Source of the DNA: Oenococcus oeni DSM 20252 = AWRIB129
Lineage (GTDB): Bacteria; Bacillota; Bacilli; Lactobacillales; Lactobacillaceae
Assembly: GCF_000372485.1 (NCBI RefSeq)
Contig: NZ_AQVA01000006.1
Coordinates: 45,313-109,312 of the forward strand
Reading direction: 5' to 3'
Length of the DNA stretch: 64,000 nucleotides
In this document: in pieces, positions 30,014-39,785 of the stretch
Position numbering within the stretch: the first letter of the stretch is position 1
Layout: each line of letters opens with the position of its first letter
Made by a program: the position numbers and the translations under genes
Notes under the pieces: generated by a model
Told to the model about the DNA's origin: nothing
Databases searched by the model: none
What the model saw: the letters and a program-made list of their open reading frames with translations, nothing else

Positions 30014-30700
30014 TTAAATAAAGCTTGAAGAACCTGGATTCAACTCGACAATTTTACCGCTGCGTTTATAAACTAACCATTCAGCTATATCGGTAGCGTG
30101 GTCGGCAGTACGTTTCAAATAACCCACAACAACCAAGTAATCAGCTCCAGCATCAATTGTATCAACATCGCCTTTCATGGAAGTTAATATATCTTTACGA
30201 ATTGTTGCCGAAAGTCGGCTCACTTCTTCAGAATGATCAGCAACTTTTTGCGCATCATCAATCGAATCTGAAACATAAGCGTCCAAAATCTCATCAAAAG
30301 TTCGAGTTGCCATCAAACCCATTTCAGAAATTTTTCTTTCGATTTCAGGCATTCTACGGTCACCATTTTCACGATGATGAATTCGAATAGTCGAATAAGC
30401 AATATCACGAGCATAATCACCCATTCTTTCCAAAACAGAAACAGCCTTCAAAATCGTTACGACTTCTCTTAAATCGGTTGTGACTGGTTGATATAAAGCA
30501 ATCATTTCAAAAGTCTTTTTTTCGATTGCGGCTTCCCGCTCGTTAATTTCGTGATCACGATCAATAATTTCTTCAGCAGTTTTTGTGTCGTGGGCCATAA
30601 AACCGACTACCGATTTATCAATAGTTCTGGCCACCATTTTCCCCATACTACGGAATTGATCGTCCAAATCTTCCATTTCGATATCAAAAATTCTGCTCAC
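30014..30700 (-). CDS. phoU: Phosphate transport regulator PhoU
   Basis: Negative modulator of Pst transport and Pho signalling. The 228-residue protein consists of two three-helix repeats with metal-binding E/D-x3-D patterns (ERMGDYARDIAY near 92, KRTADHATDIAEW near 196). The start is set at GTG 30700 because AAGGAGG lies 8 bases upstream; an in-frame ATG seven codons earlier would put the ribosome-binding site inside the gene. It is the last gene of the pst operon, 34 bases after pstB. Confidence 0.93.
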   Translation of the reverse strand: MSRIFDIEMEDLDDQFRSMGKMVARTIDKSVVGFMAHDTKTAEEIIDRDHEINEREAAIEKKTFEMIALYQPVTTDLREVVTILKAVSVLERMGDYARDIAYSTIRIHHRENGDRRMPEIERKISEMGLMATRTFDEILDAYVSDSIDDAQKVADHSEEVSRLSATIRKDILTSMKGDVDTIDAGADYLVVVGYLKRTADHATDIAEWLVYKRSGKIVELNPGSSSFI

Positions 30701-30734
30701 GGTATCTTCCTCCTTTTTCATTTATTTTTTATTT

Positions 30735-31502
30735 TTAACCAAATTTACCACTAACGTAGTCCTGCGTCTCTTCTTCTTTTGGATTTAAGAAAATTTCACG
30801 TGTTTTACCAACCTCAATTAAACGACCATCGTTAAAAAAGGCCGTAGTCTGGCTGATTCTAGCCGCTTGCTGCATATTATGGGTAACAATAATCAAACAA
30901 TATTCTTTTTTTAAATCTAAAAGCGAGTCTTCGACAACTCGACTTGAAATCGGGTCAAGGGCGCTGGTTGGCTCATCCAATAACAAAATATCCGGTTTCG
31001 TCGCCAAAACGCGCGCGACACTGACACGTTGCTGTTGGCCACCCGATAAACCCAAAGCATTCGCTCCCAACCGGTCTTTAACTTCATTCCAAACTCCGGC
31101 TTGGCGTAAAGCTTTTTCGACATCTTCATCCAATTGATGCTTGGATATTTTTTTCCCAAGTCTCAAACCAAAAGCAACATTATCGTAAACACTAAAAGGA
31201 AAAGGAGTCGGTTGTTGAAAAACCATACCAATTCGTTTGCGCAAATCAACCAAATCAAAGTTGTCCGAATAAATGTCGTTGTTGTGAAACAAAAATTTTC
31301 CTTCAACCTTAACCCCAGGGGTCAAATCATGCATTCTATTAAGGCTGCGAAGATAAGTTGTTTTTCCAGAACCCGATGGCCCGATCAGAGCTGTGATTCC
31401 GTTTTTTGGAAAAGACAAATTTATGTCAAACAAAGCCTGTTTCTTGCCATAAAAAAGATTCACATTTTTAGTCGTTAATAAATAATTTTCTTTTTCTGCC
31501 AT
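30735..31502 (-). CDS. pstB: Phosphate ABC transporter ATP-binding protein PstB (second copy)
   Basis: Energises high-affinity phosphate uptake. The 255-residue ATPase has Walker [18 protein letters not shown] (about 38-54), signature [15 protein letters not shown] (about 150) and Walker [14 protein letters not shown] (about 173). It ends DYVSGKFG, typical of PstB. It overlaps the other pstB by one base. Tandem pstB pairs are common in lactic acid bacteria. Confidence 0.95.
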   Translation of the reverse strand: MAEKENYLLTTKNVNLFYGKKQALFDINLSFPKNGITALIGPSGSGKTTYLRSLNRMHDLTPGVKVEGKFLFHNNDIYSDNFDLVDLRKRIGMVFQQPTPFPFSVYDNVAFGLRLGKKISKHQLDEDVEKALRQAGVWNEVKDRLGANALGLSGGQQQRVSVARVLATKPDILLLDEPTSALDPISSRVVEDSLLDLKKEYCLIIVTHNMQQAARISQTTAFFNDGRLIEVGKTREIFLNPKEEETQDYVSGKFG

Positions 31503-32356
31503 TAGCCAAAATTCCCCGAAACATAATCATCAGTCAATTTAACTTTGGGACGGGTAAAAATCTTTCGAGTCAAATCATACTCGATTACTTTACCTAAATG
31601 GAAAAAAGCTGTGTAATCACCAATTCTAGCAGCCTGCTGTAAATTATGCGTAACTATAATGATGGTATATTTTTTCTTTAATTCCATCATCGTTTCTTCA
31701 ATTTGCATTATTGATTTTGGATCAAGCGCACTTGTCGGCTCATCCATCAACAAAATATCGGGTTTCAAAGCCAAAGCCCTGGCGATAACAAGACGTTGTG
31801 CTTGGCCTCCTGAGAGTTCCAGAGCAGATTTATTCAAGTCGTCTTTGACCTGGTCCCATAGGGCAGCCTGTTTTAATGAAGATTCAACAATCTCATCCAA
31901 TTGTTCTTTCGAATATTTTCCGCGTTGGGTTAAAGCAAAAGTAATATTATTATAAATTGATTTCGCGAAGGGATTCGGCATTTGAAAAACCATCCCAATG
32001 TGTCGGCGAACTTCATAAACGTCGACATCAGGCGAATTAAGATCAAGACCACGATACATTATCTTACCACTAACACGAGCAATACCATCATTCATTCGAT
32101 TCAAAGAGCGGATGAAAGTAGATTTCCCTGATCCGGAAGCTCCAATTAAAGTAGTGATTTTAAAACGTTCAAAGGCCAGATTAACCGATTTAATCGCTTC
32201 ATTTTCATCATAAAAAACAGAAACGTTTTCCGCCTTAAGAGCAAGTTCGTGTTTGGAAGGGTCTGGTTCGGATATATAGCTATCCGGGTTATCCAAATTA
32301 ATAATCTTCTTGATATTTTTGACTAAAGATGGTTTACTTTTTCTCGTTCTGGCCAT
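31502..32356 (-). CDS. pstB: Phosphate ABC transporter ATP-binding protein PstB (first copy)
   Basis: The 284-residue paralogue has Walker [18 protein letters not shown] (about 71-87), signature [15 protein letters not shown] and Walker [14 protein letters not shown]. An N-terminal extension of about 35 basic residues is absent from its neighbour. It ends DYVSGNFG. Its start and stop overlap pstA and the second pstB by one base, so the genes are tightly coupled. Confidence 0.95.
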   Translation of the reverse strand: MARTRKSKPSLVKNIKKIINLDNPDSYISEPDPSKHELALKAENVSVFYDENEAIKSVNLAFERFKITTLIGASGSGKSTFIRSLNRMNDGIARVSGKIMYRGLDLNSPDVDVYEVRRHIGMVFQMPNPFAKSIYNNITFALTQRGKYSKEQLDEIVESSLKQAALWDQVKDDLNKSALELSGGQAQRLVIARALALKPDILLMDEPTSALDPKSIMQIEETMMELKKKYTIIIVTHNLQQAARIGDYTAFFHLGKVIEYDLTRKIFTRPKVKLTDDYVSGNFG

Positions 32357-33252
32357 TACTTACCTGTCCCCGATGTCATCTTCTTATACAGCATGTTGCC
32401 AAAGAAACGTGCTGAAAGATTAAAAATAAAAACCATAACAATTAAAACAGCCGATGAACCGGCAGAAACCTCCACGGCATCCGGCATTGTTCCTTCCGAA
32501 TTGACCTTCCAAATATGAACAGCCAGTGTCTCGGCCGGACGCATCAAATTCAGCGGACTATTAGAATTGAGCGGATTCCAATTGTACCAGTTTAGTTGAG
32601 GCGCTGATTGTCCCGAAGTAAAAAGCAACGCAGCAGCTTCACCGAAAACTCTTCCAGCCGCTAAAACAACTCCGGTGACGATCGAAGGAACAGCGGCTGG
32701 AAAAATAACTTTTTCAGTCGTTTCCCATTTCGAAAGACCAAGTGCCAAACCAGCTTCTCTTTGCAGATTGGGAATAGCAGCCAAAGAATTTTCAATCGAA
32801 CGCGTCAAAAGTGGAAGATTGAAAAAAGTTAAGGCGATTGCACCGGACAAAACAGAAAAACCCATATGAAATTTCAAAACAAACAACAGAAAACCAAACA
32901 AGCCGACAACAACCGATGGCAAAGAGCTCAAAACTTCGATTGCCGAACGAAAAACAGCAATAAATTCCGATTTGGGATCAGCAAATTCATTGAGATAAAT
33001 CGCAGATCCAAGTGCGATTGGCAAAGAGATAATCATGGAAACAATTAAAAGATAAAAAGAATTGAAAAGTTGATCCGATATTCCACCACCAGATTCAAAA
33101 GAAGAAGAATGGCTAATTAAAAAGTGCCAACTAACATGAGGAAGGCCTTGACCAAGTATCGAAATTAATAAAGCTGCCAATATTAAGATTACTAAAGCAG
33201 AAATAAAATAAATAATCCCGATTGCAATTTTATTCGTTACTTTCGTATTCAT
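32356..33252 (-). CDS. pstA: Phosphate ABC transporter permease PstA
   Basis: Six-segment membrane permease, 298 residues. The BPD-transport loop (EAGLALGLSKWETTEKVIFPAA, about 166-187) contacts PstB. It overlaps pstC by one base. The Gly-Gly-Gly-Ile element (SGGGISDQL) after the first segment is typical of PstA. Confidence 0.94.
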   Translation of the reverse strand: MNTKVTNKIAIGIIYFISALVILILAALLISILGQGLPHVSWHFLISHSSSFESGGGISDQLFNSFYLLIVSMIISLPIALGSAIYLNEFADPKSEFIAVFRSAIEVLSSLPSVVVGLFGFLLFVLKFHMGFSVLSGAIALTFFNLPLLTRSIENSLAAIPNLQREAGLALGLSKWETTEKVIFPAAVPSIVTGVVLAAGRVFGEAAALLFTSGQSAPQLNWYNWNPLNSNSPLNLMRPAETLAVHIWKVNSEGTMPDAVEVSAGSSAVLIVMVFIFNLSARFFGNMLYKKMTSGTGK

Positions 33253-34211
33253 TAATGCCCTCCTTGCGTGATATTAGTCCGCTTACCAATAAAACGAATA
33301 ATCAAATTGAAGAAAAGCGACATGATCAAAAGCAACGTGGCCAATGTCCAAAGCACATCGTTTTGAACAGAACCATCCGAAGTATTTCCAATACCTTGAG
33401 TCAAAATAGATGTTAGAGTCGAAGCGGACTCGAGCAGACCGTTTGGCATAATTGGCGCGTTGCCTACAACCATTTGAACCGCCAAAGCCTCACCAAAGGC
33501 ACGTGCCATTCCAAAGACCACTGCCGTTAAAATTCCTGGCGTGGCAGCTCGGAGAATAACTTTATAAATCATTTGCCAACGCGTTGCCCCAATTGCCAAA
33601 GCTAACTCCCGATAATGATTTGGAACATTTCTCAGCGCATCAACTGTGAGAGAAGTGATGGTAGGCAAAATCATAACAAAAAGTACAATTGTTCCTGCCA
33701 GAATCCCAAATCCCGAACCACCGAAAGTCTTTCGCAAAAGAGGAACAACAACTGTTAATCCTATAAAACCATAAACAACCGATGGAATACCAACCAGCAA
33801 TTCGACAACCGGATGCATGATTTTTTTGCCCCAATTAGATTGAAGTTCGACCATAAATAAAGCCGTTGCGATTGCAAAGGGAGTCGCAACCAAGGCACTC
33901 AGCAAAGTAACCAGAAAGGAACCGACAATCATTGGAAAAGCACCAAACTGTAAATTTCCATTGGAGTCCGGTGTTGTTGGGTTCCAGACCGTTCCAAAAA
34001 TGAATTTGAAAGGATTAATCCCGTCAAGAGTGAAAGCCATTAAACCACGGCTCAGAACAAAGAAAAAAATCGAAAAAACAACCACACCAATTAAAATTAA
34101 TGCTGATAAACTCAATGAACGACCAAACATATCTTTTTTAGCCGAAATAGACTTTCTTAGTAACGACTCTTTAATCGGGTCTTGACTATTTTTTTTATTT
34201 CTCCTTGCCAT
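33252..34211 (-). CDS. pstC: Phosphate ABC transporter permease PstC
   Basis: Partner permease, 319 residues, with a cytoplasmic N-terminus of about 35 residues, six membrane segments and the coupling loop ELALAIGATRWQMIYKVILRAA (about 202-223). GIPSVVYGFIGL (about 140) is a PstC hallmark. It lies two bases downstream of pstS. Confidence 0.94.
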   Translation of the reverse strand: MARRNKKNSQDPIKESLLRKSISAKKDMFGRSLSLSALILIGVVVFSIFFFVLSRGLMAFTLDGINPFKFIFGTVWNPTTPDSNGNLQFGAFPMIVGSFLVTLLSALVATPFAIATALFMVELQSNWGKKIMHPVVELLVGIPSVVYGFIGLTVVVPLLRKTFGGSGFGILAGTIVLFVMILPTITSLTVDALRNVPNHYRELALAIGATRWQMIYKVILRAATPGILTAVVFGMARAFGEALAVQMVVGNAPIMPNGLLESASTLTSILTQGIGNTSDGSVQNDVLWTLATLLLIMSLFFNLIIRFIGKRTNITQGGH

Positions 34212-34213
34212 AA

Positions 34214-35110
34214 TTACTTGCTCGTTACCTTTCCTTGAGAATTTTTATCAACCTTCATACCGGCTAAAGGAATATAACCAAGTTCTTTGACAATTCCGTT
34301 TTGAACTTTCTTCGATTTAAAATATTTGATAAAACTAGCAGTTTGGCCTTCCGCTTTTCCGTGTGTATACATGTGCTCGTAACCCCAGATTTTCCACTTA
34401 TTATTCTCAATATTTTCAGTAGTAAGGCTAACATTGTCTACCTTGACCGCCCTTAAATTCTTTCCGGAAATATAACCGGATGCTAAATAGGATATTGATC
34501 CCGGTGTAGAAGAAATAATCTTCTGTACCGTCCCGTTACTGTCTTGTTCCTGAGCTTTAACAGCAGTTTCTCCTTTTAAAACAGAATCTTCAAAAACAGT
34601 TCGAGTACCGGAACCGCTCGAACGGTTGACAACTGTAATTGCCATATCCGGTCCACCAACGTCTTTCCAATTGGTTATTTTGCCGGTAAAAATATCCCGC
34701 AATTGTTTCATGGATAGATTGCTGACGTTTATATCTTTGTTAACAACTGGTGCTATTCCTACAACAGCAACCTTGTGATCGACAATTTTGCTCGGCTTGA
34801 TTCCCTCTTCTTGAGAAGCAAAGATATCCGAATCACCAATTTGGACCGAGCCAGCTTGAACTTGTGTTAAGCCGGCACCAGAGCCACCACCTTGAACCGA
34901 AATAGAAGTGTTTGGATTTTCTTTTTCATACATCGAACTTGCCTTTTCCACCAAAGGCTGAAGCGCTGTCGAGCCAACAATTAAAATGTTTTTAGTTGTT
35001 GCATGGGTAGAGCTAACCGTATTACTGGTCAAACCCCGATGAGTCGATCCATAATAGAGCGCCAAAACAGCGATTAAAATTATTCCAATTCTGATCAAAT
35101 TTTTTTTCAT
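34214..35110 (-). CDS. pstS: Phosphate-binding protein PstS (second copy), N-terminally anchored
   Basis: Captures phosphate outside the cell. The 298-residue product has the PstS motifs GSTALQPLVEKA (about 45), VQGGGSGAGLTQVQAG (about 75) and NRSSGSGTRTVFED (about 163). The N-terminus is one hydrophobic segment (about 5-22) with no lipobox Cys, so it is probably held by an uncleaved anchor rather than a lipid. A 94-bp stretch (34806-34899) is base-for-base identical to the other pstS copy. Confidence 0.94.
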   Translation of the reverse strand: MKKNLIRIGIILIAVLALYYGSTHRGLTSNTVSSTHATTKNILIVGSTALQPLVEKASSMYEKENPNTSISVQGGGSGAGLTQVQAGSVQIGDSDIFASQEEGIKPSKIVDHKVAVVGIAPVVNKDINVSNLSMKQLRDIFTGKITNWKDVGGPDMAITVVNRSSGSGTRTVFEDSVLKGETAVKAQEQDSNGTVQKIISSTPGSISYLASGYISGKNLRAVKVDNVSLTTENIENNKWKIWGYEHMYTHGKAEGQTASFIKYFKSKKVQNGIVKELGYIPLAGMKVDKNSQGKVTSK

Positions 35111-35173
35111 AATAAATATGTATCCCAGAGGAACTCTCCGGATTAATGTGATTACTTGTCCTTTACTACACCG

Positions 35174-36040
35174 TTATCGTTTAACGACTTTCATACTTGG
35201 CAAAGGAATATAACCAAGTTTTTTAATTAAACTTTTGTTACTAGATTTGTAGAAATAATTGATAAAAGCTTTGGTAGCACCGGTCGCTTTGCCCTTGGTG
35301 TACATATGCTCATAACCCCAGACTTTCCACTTGTTGTTTTCAACATTTTTATTGGTTGGGGAAACACCATTAATTTTAAGTGCTTTTAAACCACTTTGAC
35401 CTTTAATATAACTAAAAGCCAAATAAGAGATAGCGCCTGGAGTGGTTGAAACAATCTTCTGGACCGTTCCATTACTGTCTTGTTCCTGAGAACTTGCAGC
35501 AGTTGCATTGCCTAAAATAGCATTTTCAAAAACGGTACGTGTACCAGAACCAGAAGCTCTATTAATTAAATCGATCTTTTGATCTTTACCACCGACTTGG
35601 TCCCAATTTGTAACTTTACCGGTAAAAATCTTCTTTAACTGACTTTTCGTCAAACTCTTTACACCAACGTCCTTATTGACCACGGGCGCAATTCCAATAA
35701 CAGCAACCTTGTGATCGACAATCTTACTAGGATCAATTCCATCTTCTTGAGAAGCAAAGATATCCGAATCACCAATTTGGACCGAGCCAGCTTGAACTTG
35801 TGTTAAGCCGGCACCAGAGCCACCACCTTGAACCGTGATTTGGACTGAAGAATTCGCACTTGAAAAACGCTCACCGAGTTGTTCGGCGAGGGGCTGAAGT
35901 GCTGTTGAACCAACAGCTAAGACCTTTCCAGTCAACTTTGACTTAGAAGCTGCGAAGGCGCTTGTACCCAGATTAGCGCTCGTCAATGACGCACCGCCAA
36001 TAGCTGCCAACGCAAGTAAACTCACTAACCATTTCTTCAT
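35174..36040 (-). CDS. pstS: Phosphate-binding protein PstS (first copy)
   Basis: First gene of the pst operon, 288 residues. It has a signal peptide (about 1-31, ending TSAFA-AS), again without a lipobox Cys, and the motifs GSTALQPLAEQL, VQGGGSGAGLTQ and NRASGSGTRTVFEN. Ends differ from the second copy but the centre carries the identical 94-bp tract at 35742-35835. SD AAGGAG is unusually far (about 12 bases) from the ATG. No obvious Pho box was found; an imperfect dyad (TGCGG / CCGCA) lies at about 36085-36107. Confidence 0.94.
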   Translation of the reverse strand: MKKWLVSLLALAAIGGASLTSANLGTSAFAASKSKLTGKVLAVGSTALQPLAEQLGERFSSANSSVQITVQGGGSGAGLTQVQAGSVQIGDSDIFASQEDGIDPSKIVDHKVAVIGIAPVVNKDVGVKSLTKSQLKKIFTGKVTNWDQVGGKDQKIDLINRASGSGTRTVFENAILGNATAASSQEQDSNGTVQKIVSTTPGAISYLAFSYIKGQSGLKALKINGVSPTNKNVENNKWKVWGYEHMYTKGKATGATKAFINYFYKSSNKSLIKKLGYIPLPSMKVVKR

Positions 36041-36118
36041 AATTATGAAACTCCTTGTGTCTTACTAATATTCAGTTTTCATGTGCGGGACGTATGCCAC
36101 CGCATCTAAAAGATAACA

Positions 36119-36142
36119 TAAAAAAGCCCCAAATTAATGGGA
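36119..36142 (-). terminator. Terminator after prfB
   Basis: On the minus strand GTCCC and GGGGC pair around an A/T-rich loop and are followed by six T residues. Confidence 0.75.
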
Positions 36143-36155
36143 CTGATTAAAAAAA

Positions 36156-37274
36156 TTACTCCGGATTTTTTTGGGAGAGCTTCCATTTTAGATAAGCATT
36201 AATAAACGGATCCAAATTACCATCCATAACTCCATCTGTATCACCGGTTTCATAACCCGAACGTAAGTCCTTTACCATTCGATAGGGTTGAAAAACATAT
36301 GAGCGAATTTGTGATCCCCAGGCAACATCCAATTTCGTGCCTGATAATTTGGCATGTTCTTCTTCACGCTTTTGTTCTTCCCGCTCATAAAGTTTGGCCT
36401 TTAACATCTTCATTGCAATGTCTCTATTACCATACTGAGTTCTTTCAACCTGGGAAGCTACAACGATTCCAGTTGGAATATGAGTCAAACGAACGGCAGT
36501 TGAAACTTTGTTGACATTTTGGCCACCGGCGCCCCCGGAACGGTACACATCCATTTTGACATCCTGAGGTTTAATCTCTATTTCAATCTCGTCATCATCT
36601 AATTCGGGCATAACATCGATGGAAACAAACGATGTATGTCGGCGCCCAGCCGAGTCGAAGGGACTGATACGAACGAAACGGTGAACTCCTTTTTCGCTTC
36701 GCAAAAAGCCATATGCGTTGTGACCGATAATTCGCAGCGTAGCCGAGTCGATTCCGGCTACATCACCGGTTTGGTAATCCGTCACTTCGACTTTGAAATC
36801 ATGGGCTTGAGCCCAACGAGTGTACATTCGGTAAAGATTACTGGCCCAATCGGTTGATTCAGTACCACCCTCGCCCGGATGAATTTCCAAAATTGCATTA
36901 TTTGAATCGTACTTTTCAGTTAAAAGTTGATTCAGATTATATTTTTCCAAATCCTTTTCGGTTTTTTCGATATCCGTGTCGAGTTCAGCGTGCATATCCG
37001 CATCATCCTCCTCCGACAGCAGTTCCGCCATTGCAGTCAGATCTTCAACCGATTTTTGCAGACTCAAAAAGGAATCACGCCGATTTTTCAAAGTATTAGT
37101 TTCATCAATGATTTTTTGAGCAGACTGCTGATCATCCCAAAAACCCGGTTGGCTCATCTTATCTTCATTTTCCGCAATTGATGCATCGAGAGCGTCCAGG
37201 TCTAAAGTAGAACGAAAACCATCTATTTGTTCCTGCATGTCGCTGATTGAATTTCTTGCTTGTGCTAATTCCAT
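36156..37274 (-). CDS. prfB: Peptide chain release factor 2, single uninterrupted frame
   Basis: Terminates translation at UGA and UAA. The 372-residue product has the tripeptide anticodon region (HTSFVSID, after [11 protein letters not shown]), the catalytic GGQ in [20 protein letters not shown] (about 243) and the usual C-terminus. The start is set at the ATG of MELAQARNS, which aligns with other RF2 proteins and has TAAAAT ending 7 bases upstream. The codons around residue 27 read straight through (FRSTLDLD) where most bacteria have CUU-UGA and a +1 shift, so the autoregulatory frameshift is lost. Confidence 0.95.
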   Translation of the reverse strand: MELAQARNSISDMQEQIDGFRSTLDLDALDASIAENEDKMSQPGFWDDQQSAQKIIDETNTLKNRRDSFLSLQKSVEDLTAMAELLSEEDDADMHAELDTDIEKTEKDLEKYNLNQLLTEKYDSNNAILEIHPGEGGTESTDWASNLYRMYTRWAQAHDFKVEVTDYQTGDVAGIDSATLRIIGHNAYGFLRSEKGVHRFVRISPFDSAGRRHTSFVSIDVMPELDDDEIEIEIKPQDVKMDVYRSGGAGGQNVNKVSTAVRLTHIPTGIVVASQVERTQYGNRDIAMKMLKAKLYEREEQKREEEHAKLSGTKLDVAWGSQIRSYVFQPYRMVKDLRSGYETGDTDGVMDGNLDPFINAYLKWKLSQKNPE

Positions 37275-37456
37275 AACTTTAATTTTACTCACAAAAGCAG
37301 GAGAGTTTTAAATTCTCTCCCGCTCTAATTTCCTTTAACTAATAATCGTAAATTTAATTTACTAAAAACTGCAATAAACAATAAGCTGATTAAATTTATA
37401 ACTTTTTCAAATTTATTCCAATTTAATTTTAAATAATAAATCGGCACAAAAATCAG

Positions 37457-38371
37457 TCATTCGAATAATTTTGTTTTCTTGATAATCGATTCGGCACTAG
37501 TTTTTAATTTTGTACTTTCTTTTTGATCTAATGGCAGGTAGATATCTTTGACAATCCCTTTCCGACCAATGATTGCCGGCAAAGAAATATAAATGCCGAA
37601 TTTTTTATTGTAGTGTGAAACAATCACTTCGCTATGGCTGTCGGACAAAATCATTTCAATTAAAGTTGCCGCAGCCGTTGCAATTGCAATATTTGTATAG
37701 CCCTTTCCGTCAATAACCCTGAAGGCATCCTCCTTTGTTTTTTCTTCAAGATCATCAATATTTACCGAATTTTCTTTCGCAAATGAAGAGATCGGATTAT
37801 CAAATATTCTAATTGATGACCAGGCAGGAAATTGTGAATTTCCATGCTCACCAATAACAAAACCGGAAACTGAACGCGGATCTATTTTAAAGCGCTCGCC
37901 AATTTCTTTTTTTAGTCTTGAACTGTCAAGAAAAGTTCCCGTTCCGATAACTTGGTTTTTGGGCAAAGCAAGTTCTCTTTGATAAACAGCAGTAATAACG
38001 TCGACCGGATTCGTAATCGTCAAAAAAACACCATCAAAATGGACTTTTTTTAACTGTTCAGCCATCGATCGAATCTGTTTGACATTAAACTGTAATTCAG
38101 CAAAACGATCGCCACTTTCAACTGTTAAATTCACATTTCCAAAGGTACTGACAATCAAATTAGCATCAGCCAAATCCTTGTAATCTCCAGCAATAATTTT
38201 AGTGTGATGCGGTAAAAAACTCTGTGCATCCCAAAAATCCAAGGCCTCGGCTTTTAAATGTTTCTGATTAATATCCAACAAAACAATTTCATCGACCATT
38301 CCGCGATCAATAACAATATGAGCCAAAGTCGAGCCGACGTGCCCCATTCCAATAATTCCGATTTTACGCAT
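37457..38371 (-). CDS. L-2-hydroxyisocaproate/L-lactate dehydrogenase family enzyme
   Basis: NAD-dependent reduction of 2-oxoacids to L-2-hydroxyacids. The 304-residue product has GIIGMGHVGSTLAH (about 5-18), TITNPVDVITAVYQ (about 121), substrate Arg in TFLDSSRLKKEI and catalytic His in IGEHGNSQF (about 177). The sequence IVSTFGNV replaces the usual TAGxxQKPGE loop of L-lactate dehydrogenase, as in L-HicDH, so branched-chain 2-oxoacids are the likely substrates. SD GAGGT precedes the ATG. The gene stands alone. Confidence 0.85.
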   Translation of the reverse strand: MRKIGIIGMGHVGSTLAHIVIDRGMVDEIVLLDINQKHLKAEALDFWDAQSFLPHHTKIIAGDYKDLADANLIVSTFGNVNLTVESGDRFAELQFNVKQIRSMAEQLKKVHFDGVFLTITNPVDVITAVYQRELALPKNQVIGTGTFLDSSRLKKEIGERFKIDPRSVSGFVIGEHGNSQFPAWSSIRIFDNPISSFAKENSVNIDDLEEKTKEDAFRVIDGKGYTNIAIATAAATLIEMILSDSHSEVIVSHYNKKFGIYISLPAIIGRKGIVKDIYLPLDQKESTKLKTSAESIIKKTKLFE

Positions 38372-38514
38372 TTTATTTACCTCATTTTATTTGCAATTTA
38401 ATTATAAATCCATAAGAATCAGTCGGTGGATACCTGAGATATCTTGATAAGCCTTTCTCAAAAAAGCACAAAATAGTAATTGCGAAATAAATAGACGATT
38501 TTCTTCGATGTTGG

Positions 38515-38998
38515 AGAAACATTGATCGACGAAAAATATAGCTATCAAAGATATTTTCGATTATGCGGAGAAAAATTGATAGATAACGGCATCCCAATCA
38601 TTAAGGGCCTATACGGAAAATTAATCGAGAAAAGCTATAAGGAAAATATAAAGGGACCTTTGTATACGACCCGAAAAAATTTTAGTAAAGAATTAACAAA
38701 ACCAGACTGAAAACCACTCAAAGAAAGTGTTTTCCCAAAAACAGTCGAAAGCTTGGAATATCTTAAAAAGTCTCAGATCATTTCTTCAGCCGAAATTGAG
38801 CCAATGGTTTTGTTATAGATGATCTTAGCTAAATCAAAGATATTTTTTGATTATCCAAGCTTGTTTCCCCGAACAGGGATACAAAGAGTGAATGATATCA
38901 AAGATTGATATATGGTTTATTTTGAATACGATCGCTGCTAATGAATTCAGAGGAGAAGCGAAATAGAGCGTCTATTCAATCACTTAAAATCAAAGTTT
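38515..38998 (+). pseudogene. Unrecognised gene relic
   Basis: Between two minus-strand genes a plus-strand reading frame from about 38522 to 38998 stays protein-like over some 155 codons but is broken by five stops (the first at 38708). It includes YSYQRYFRLCGEKLIDNG, then PLYTTRKNFSKELTKPD, then after the first stop SVFPKTVESLEYLKKSQI, and near the end EIERLFNHLKSKF. I do not recognise the family. It looks like a decayed gene rather than intergenic DNA. No intact gene is seen in 38372-38975 on either strand. Confidence 0.4.
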
Positions 38999-39686
38999 TA
39001 ATTTGAGCGGCTATTAGATTTATTTCTTCAGTATTTGTTTTGTCTTCTGGAGCGGAAATTTCATCCGCTTTTCTTCCATGCTTTAAAACGACGATTCTGT
39101 TGGCCATTCTGGCAGCCTCGTCGACATCGTGAGTAACCAAAATAGTTGTTAAATGTTGCTTGGAGCATATATCCATAATCAACTCCTGCATATTCAAGCG
39201 AGTTAAAGCATCCAGAGCACTCAAGGGTTCGTCCAACAATAAAAGTTTCGGGTTGGCCATCAGCGCCCTTGCCAAAGATACTCGCTGTCTTTGTCCACCG
39301 GATAATTGAATTGGATAATAGTTTGCGAAATCTTCCAAACCAACAAGCTCTAGCAAAGAAAGAGCTTTCTCTTTAATTTGTTGGCCACGCGAACGAAAAG
39401 AAATATTCTCTGAAACCGTCATCCACGGTAATAAGCGATCTTCCTGAAACATTATCCGCATCTGTTTGTTCAAAGAAGTTATTCTCTGATTCATAAAAAT
39501 AATTTCTCCGCTGCTATATGGCTCAAAACCCGCGATCAAGCGCAGCAAGGTGCTTTTTCCTCCACCACTTTTGCCAACTAGAGCAATAAAGTCATTGTCA
39601 TATAAAGATAAATTTATATTTTCCAAGATCAGATGATTGCCATACTGTTTGCTGACATTTTTAATGGTCATTAAAGGTTCATTCAT
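38976..39686 (-). CDS. ABC transporter ATP-binding protein, nitrate/sulfonate/taurine type
   Basis: The 236-residue ATPase has Walker A GKSGGGKSTLLRLIAG (about 36-51), the Q-loop MFQEDRLLPWMTV, typical of SsuB/TauB, signature LSGGQRQRVSLARAL and Walker B LLLLDEPLSALD. It is the last gene of a permease-ATPase-binding protein set. The binding-protein gene of this set is broken, so the ATPase may be idle. Confidence 0.88.
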   Translation of the reverse strand: MNEPLMTIKNVSKQYGNHLILENINLSLYDNDFIALVGKSGGGKSTLLRLIAGFEPYSSGEIIFMNQRITSLNKQMRIMFQEDRLLPWMTVSENISFRSRGQQIKEKALSLLELVGLEDFANYYPIQLSGGQRQRVSLARALMANPKLLLLDEPLSALDALTRLNMQELIMDICSKQHLTTILVTHDVDEAARMANRIVVLKHGRKADEISAPEDKTNTEEINLIAAQIKTLILSD

Positions 39687-39785
39687 AAATTGATAAGGTT
39701 CCTTTGTAAAGATTTATATTTATTAAACAAATCGAGCAAGACTATAAACTCTGCTCGATTTGTCCAGATATTAAATTGATAATTA

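Noticed and set aside
37190..37240. Programmed frameshift site in prfB
   Set aside because: The frame is open throughout, and neither CUU-UGA nor the upstream SD-like element is found.
38382..38597. A minus-strand frame of 71 codons downstream of the hicDH-type gene
   Set aside because: No ribosome-binding site, unusual composition, and it overlaps the more convincing plus-strand relic.
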